NCBI GenBank assembly: GCA_016719855.1
Contig: JADJYH010000004.1
Location: 186,001-250,000, forward strand
Length of the DNA stretch: 64,000 nucleotides
Direction of reading: 5' to 3'
DNA from: Saprospiraceae bacterium
Lineage (GTDB): Bacteria; Bacteroidota; Bacteroidia; Chitinophagales; Saprospiraceae
Positions within the stretch are counted from its first letter, which is position 1. The number at the start of each line of letters is the position of its first letter. A program made the translations under genes and the position numbers. This document shows positions 61,884 to 64,000 of the stretch, in pieces. The notes under the pieces are model-generated. The model was not told the DNA's origin, did not search any database, and saw only the letters and a program-made list of their open reading frames with translations.

Positions 61884-62579
61884 ATGAAGAACATTTTTAT
61901 AAGCCTGCATTTTGTTGCTGTCCGGCAGTTTTGAGCTTAAGGCACAAGACGTCTGCGAATCCGGCTACCTCGCCTTCCGGCAGGGCGTTAGTTTTGAACT
62001 GACCAACTACGACAAGAAAGGAAAGTCACCAGCCTTCAGCATCAAAAAGTCAACAGCGTGGAAGCCGTTGCTGATGGGTTCAAGGCAGGGGTAAGTATCG
62101 TTGTGTCCAACGAAAAAGGAAAATCGGTATCAGAAGGCAACTACAACGTCGAATGCCGAAACGGCGTGCTCTACATGGACATGTCCAGCATGCTCGACCC
62201 CCGCACCATGGAGGGTTTCAAGGACATGGAAGTGGAGATGTCCGGAACGGCACTAGAATTTCCGGCCAAACTCATCCCCGGCCAAACACTCCCCGACGGC
62301 TGCATCAACATCAAGGCCATGACTGGCGGCATCACCCTGATGAACATGAGCATGAACATTACCAACCGCAAGGTGGAAGCAGCAGAAGTGGTGACGACGC
62401 CCGCTGGCACTTTCGAGTGCGTGAAAATGAGTCAGGAAAGCGAACTGAAATCAATCATCAAAAAGAAGTTCAAAACGGTATCGTGGTACGCCATCGGCGT
62501 GGGGATGGTGAAATCCGAGAACCTTGACGAGAAAGGAAACGTGGAAAGCTCCACGGTTTTGACGAAGTTTGACAAATGA
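61884..62579 (+). CDS. Secreted protein of unknown function (two frameshifts)
   Basis: About 232 residues after repair. The signal peptide starts KNIFISLHF and, with one T added to CATTTTG (near 61919), continues LLLSGSFELKAQ. A second single-base change near 62030 joins NYDKKGK to NSVEAVADGFKAG. The mature protein is beta-rich (GVSIVVSNEKGKSVSEGNYN, GGITLMNMSMNITNR, GTFECVKMS). The layout resembles DUF3108-like periplasmic proteins, but I am unsure. Confidence 0.6.
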
Positions 62580-62640
62580 GACTATCGGGCTGCAAGTTGT
62601 GATTTATAAACATTCCAAGGAACGTAATTTGGTTCCCCGA

Positions 62641-62674
62641 AAAAAGCGGCAGCCTCCTATGGGGGCTGCCGCTC
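62641..62674 (-). terminator. Terminator for the T9SS substrate gene
   Basis: AGCGGCAGCC pairs exactly with GGCTGCCGCT; on the minus strand the stem is followed by T6. It lies 26 bp after the stop of the minus-strand gene. Confidence 0.8.
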
Positions 62675-62699
62675 TGATTATCAATTACAAATTAGCATC

Positions 62700-64000
62700 T
62701 TAATTCCTACCAATCACCAGCTTCTGCTCGTACCGCACCCCGCCAGCCTTCACGCTGACGATGTACAGGCCGCTGCCGAGGCCGCCTAAGTTAATCTGCT
62801 CGTTCACGTAGCTCACTTGACCGAATTTGCGGATCAGCACCTGTTGGCCGAGCTGGTTGTAGATTTCCAGTACCACTTCTTGTGCTGCTGCCATTTCCGA
62901 CAGCTTGAATATCACTTCGCCGCCCGCAGGGTTCGGTGCCAGGCTGAACCCAACTTGGCCAGGATGGGAAGGCTTCTTGCCCGTTGGCAGCGACTTGTTG
63001 GCGCTTTCTGTCGGCTGTGCCCCGGCGGCCGGGTCGCAGGCAAAGGGCGGCTGCGTACCGCTATACTGCCCGGTAACGGCCTCCAACGCCTCGTTCAGCG
63101 CCGTGGCATAGACCCCCGACGGGGCGGGGTCGAGGCTCAGGTTGCCGCCAAGGTAGTAGTTCGTCAGTTCGAGCAGGCCACCAATGGTGTACGGGTAAAG
63201 GTGCTCCACACCATTGGCGTCGAAGACGTGCAGGAAACAGCCCCCTCCGTCCACGCAGAAGAAGATGTTCGGGTTCAGGGCCAGGCAGCCGAGGCTTTGC
63301 GCCAGCATCCCCTCCATGTCCGCACCGTTGTACTCCACGCTGTAGCGCAGGCTCAACGTCATGGCGATGGCGTTGGCGGCAAGTGTGTTCTTCATGCCCT
63401 GCGGGCCAACCGGGTTGCAGCCTGCACAGTTTGTCTGGTGGCACTTCGCCAGCACCCCCGGGCCACCCTGGCCGGGCAGCAGGTCTGCCACGCACTGCGC
63501 CTGCGTCAGCGTCAGCGAGCGGTTTCCGCCGCCGACGGTCAGCGGGCCATAGGCATCCAGCAGGTGTTGGATGGTGCCGAAGTCAATGATATTTGTCTCG
63601 TCCTCCAACCCCCAAGTACTCTGCGGGAAAGCGGCGATCGGCTGGCAGGGGCCAGAGTAGGTCACCGAGCACAGTTCGGGCATCTCGTTGCCGCACTGGT
63701 CGGCGATGCTGAAGTAGAACGTCCGGCCAAACGTGTGCTGGCCGTCGCCGTCGGGATCGGAGCACTCCCACAGCGCTGTCCAACTGTCCAGCACAATCAC
63801 CAGATCGTGGCCGCTGCACACGTCGTAGATGTTGCCTGCCTGTAGCATTTCCTCAACCTTGCCCGTGAAGTCGTAATCCTCTGGACAAGGCACGTCTTGG
63901 ATACAGGCCAGTCCGGTCTCATCAACGTTGTTCACGGTGCCGCTTGGGCAGTTGCCCACGGGTGGCAAGTTGTCGTTGGCAAAATAGGTGAAGCTCCACG
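62700..64000 (-). CDS. T9SS type A sorting-domain protein (5' part outside the window)
   Basis: The frame is open to the right edge, so the start lies beyond 64000. More than 430 residues are visible: a cysteine-rich region (CPEDYDFTGK, DPDGDGQHTFGRTFYFSIADQCG), a middle domain (CHQTNCAGCNPVGPQG) and a C-terminal type IX secretion sorting domain (GFSLAPNPAGGEVIFKLS and GLGSGLYIVSVKAGG ending KLVIGRN). It is probably exported by T9SS and attached to the cell surface. Confidence 0.85.
   Translation of the reverse strand, partial: WSFTYFANDNLPPVGNCPSGTVNNVDETGLACIQDVPCPEDYDFTGKVEEMLQAGNIYDVCSGHDLVIVLDSWTALWECSDPDGDGQHTFGRTFYFSIADQCGNEMPELCSVTYSGPCQPIAAFPQSTWGLEDETNIIDFGTIQHLLDAYGPLTVGGGNRSLTLTQAQCVADLLPGQGGPGVLAKCHQTNCAGCNPVGPQGMKNTLAANAIAMTLSLRYSVEYNGADMEGMLAQSLGCLALNPNIFFCVDGGGCFLHVFDANGVEHLYPYTIGGLLELTNYYLGGNLSLDPAPSGVYATALNEALEAVTGQYSGTQPPFACDPAAGAQPTESANKSLPTGKKPSHPGQVGFSLAPNPAGGEVIFKLSEMAAAQEVVLEIYNQLGQQVLIRKFGQVSYVNEQINLGGLGSGLYIVSVKAGGVRYEQKLVIGRN

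Noticed and set aside
1..64000. tRNA or rRNA genes
   Set aside because: I saw no cloverleaf with a GTTCRA-type T loop and no rRNA sequence; a covariance-model scan was not possible here.

Overview
The window is a stretch of Bacteroidota chromosome, most likely from the Saprospiraceae or a close relative. Pointers are a T9SS C-terminal sorting domain, DUF4783 and DUF5723 proteins, a HEAT-repeat/cyclophilin lipoprotein, and Bacteroidota-type -7 boxes (TAnnTTTG) upstream of many genes. There is no rRNA gene and I recognised no tRNA gene. Two parS-like palindromes in and just behind thrC suggest the left end is near the chromosomal origin.

Layout. 0-9 kb: tsaB, two ArsR-type regulators, prs, a VWA protein, thrB-thrC, a lipoprotein and gpmI. 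9-17 kb: a DUF4783 protein, alkaline phosphatase, dprA, an SH3 protein, a response regulator, ribA, an exonuclease III homologue, a PhyH-type dioxygenase and a DUF4143 ATPase with a perfect 47-bp foldback at its start codon. 17.5-24.7 kb: a 3.6-kb envelope-protein gene interrupted by indels and repeat insertions, a truncated barrel gene, lgt and ferritin. 24.9-34.4 kb: a ParA ATPase with a ribbon-helix-helix-like partner, two paralogous thioredoxin-fold proteins, a GHMP kinase, a quinone oxidoreductase, an acetyltransferase and envelope proteins. 34.5-36.4 kb: a two-gene unit joining an effector-associated-domain membrane protein to a secreted coiled-coil protein. 36.5-46.4 kb: mobA-like and moaC, purQ, a coiled-coil protein with an H1-like tail, a polyprenyl synthase, a DUF5723 protein, asnS and a GreA-like protein. 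47.1-51.1 kb: an AT-rich island with an HTH regulator, a DNA methyltransferase and a GHKL-ATPase/nuclease, read here as a MORC-like restriction-modification system. 51.5-64 kb: an ECF sigma factor overlapping a glycosyltransferase, a cupin, dtd, PBP1A, the HEAT-cyclophilin protein, gcvT, a Rieske oxygenase, a secreted protein and a T9SS substrate.

Two features cut across the window. First, many genes carry single-base frameshifts, nearly all at short homopolymers and often repairable by one base. asnS even has two compensating ones. This looks like residual long-read error rather than decay, so I give the repaired gene extents. Second, non-coding DNA is crowded with short-period (mainly 7-bp) tandem arrays, usually as an array plus its inverted copy, and with 85-220 bp nested inverted repeats. 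Several arrays sit in frame inside genes (glycosyltransferase, GHMP kinase, dtd, the DUF5723 signal peptide, the 3.6-kb gene) and encode extra peptides.

The best candidates for undescribed biology are the heptad/foldback repeat families, the EAD membrane protein with its coiled-coil partner, the ParA/RHH pair with heptads between its genes, and the GHKL-nuclease restriction system.
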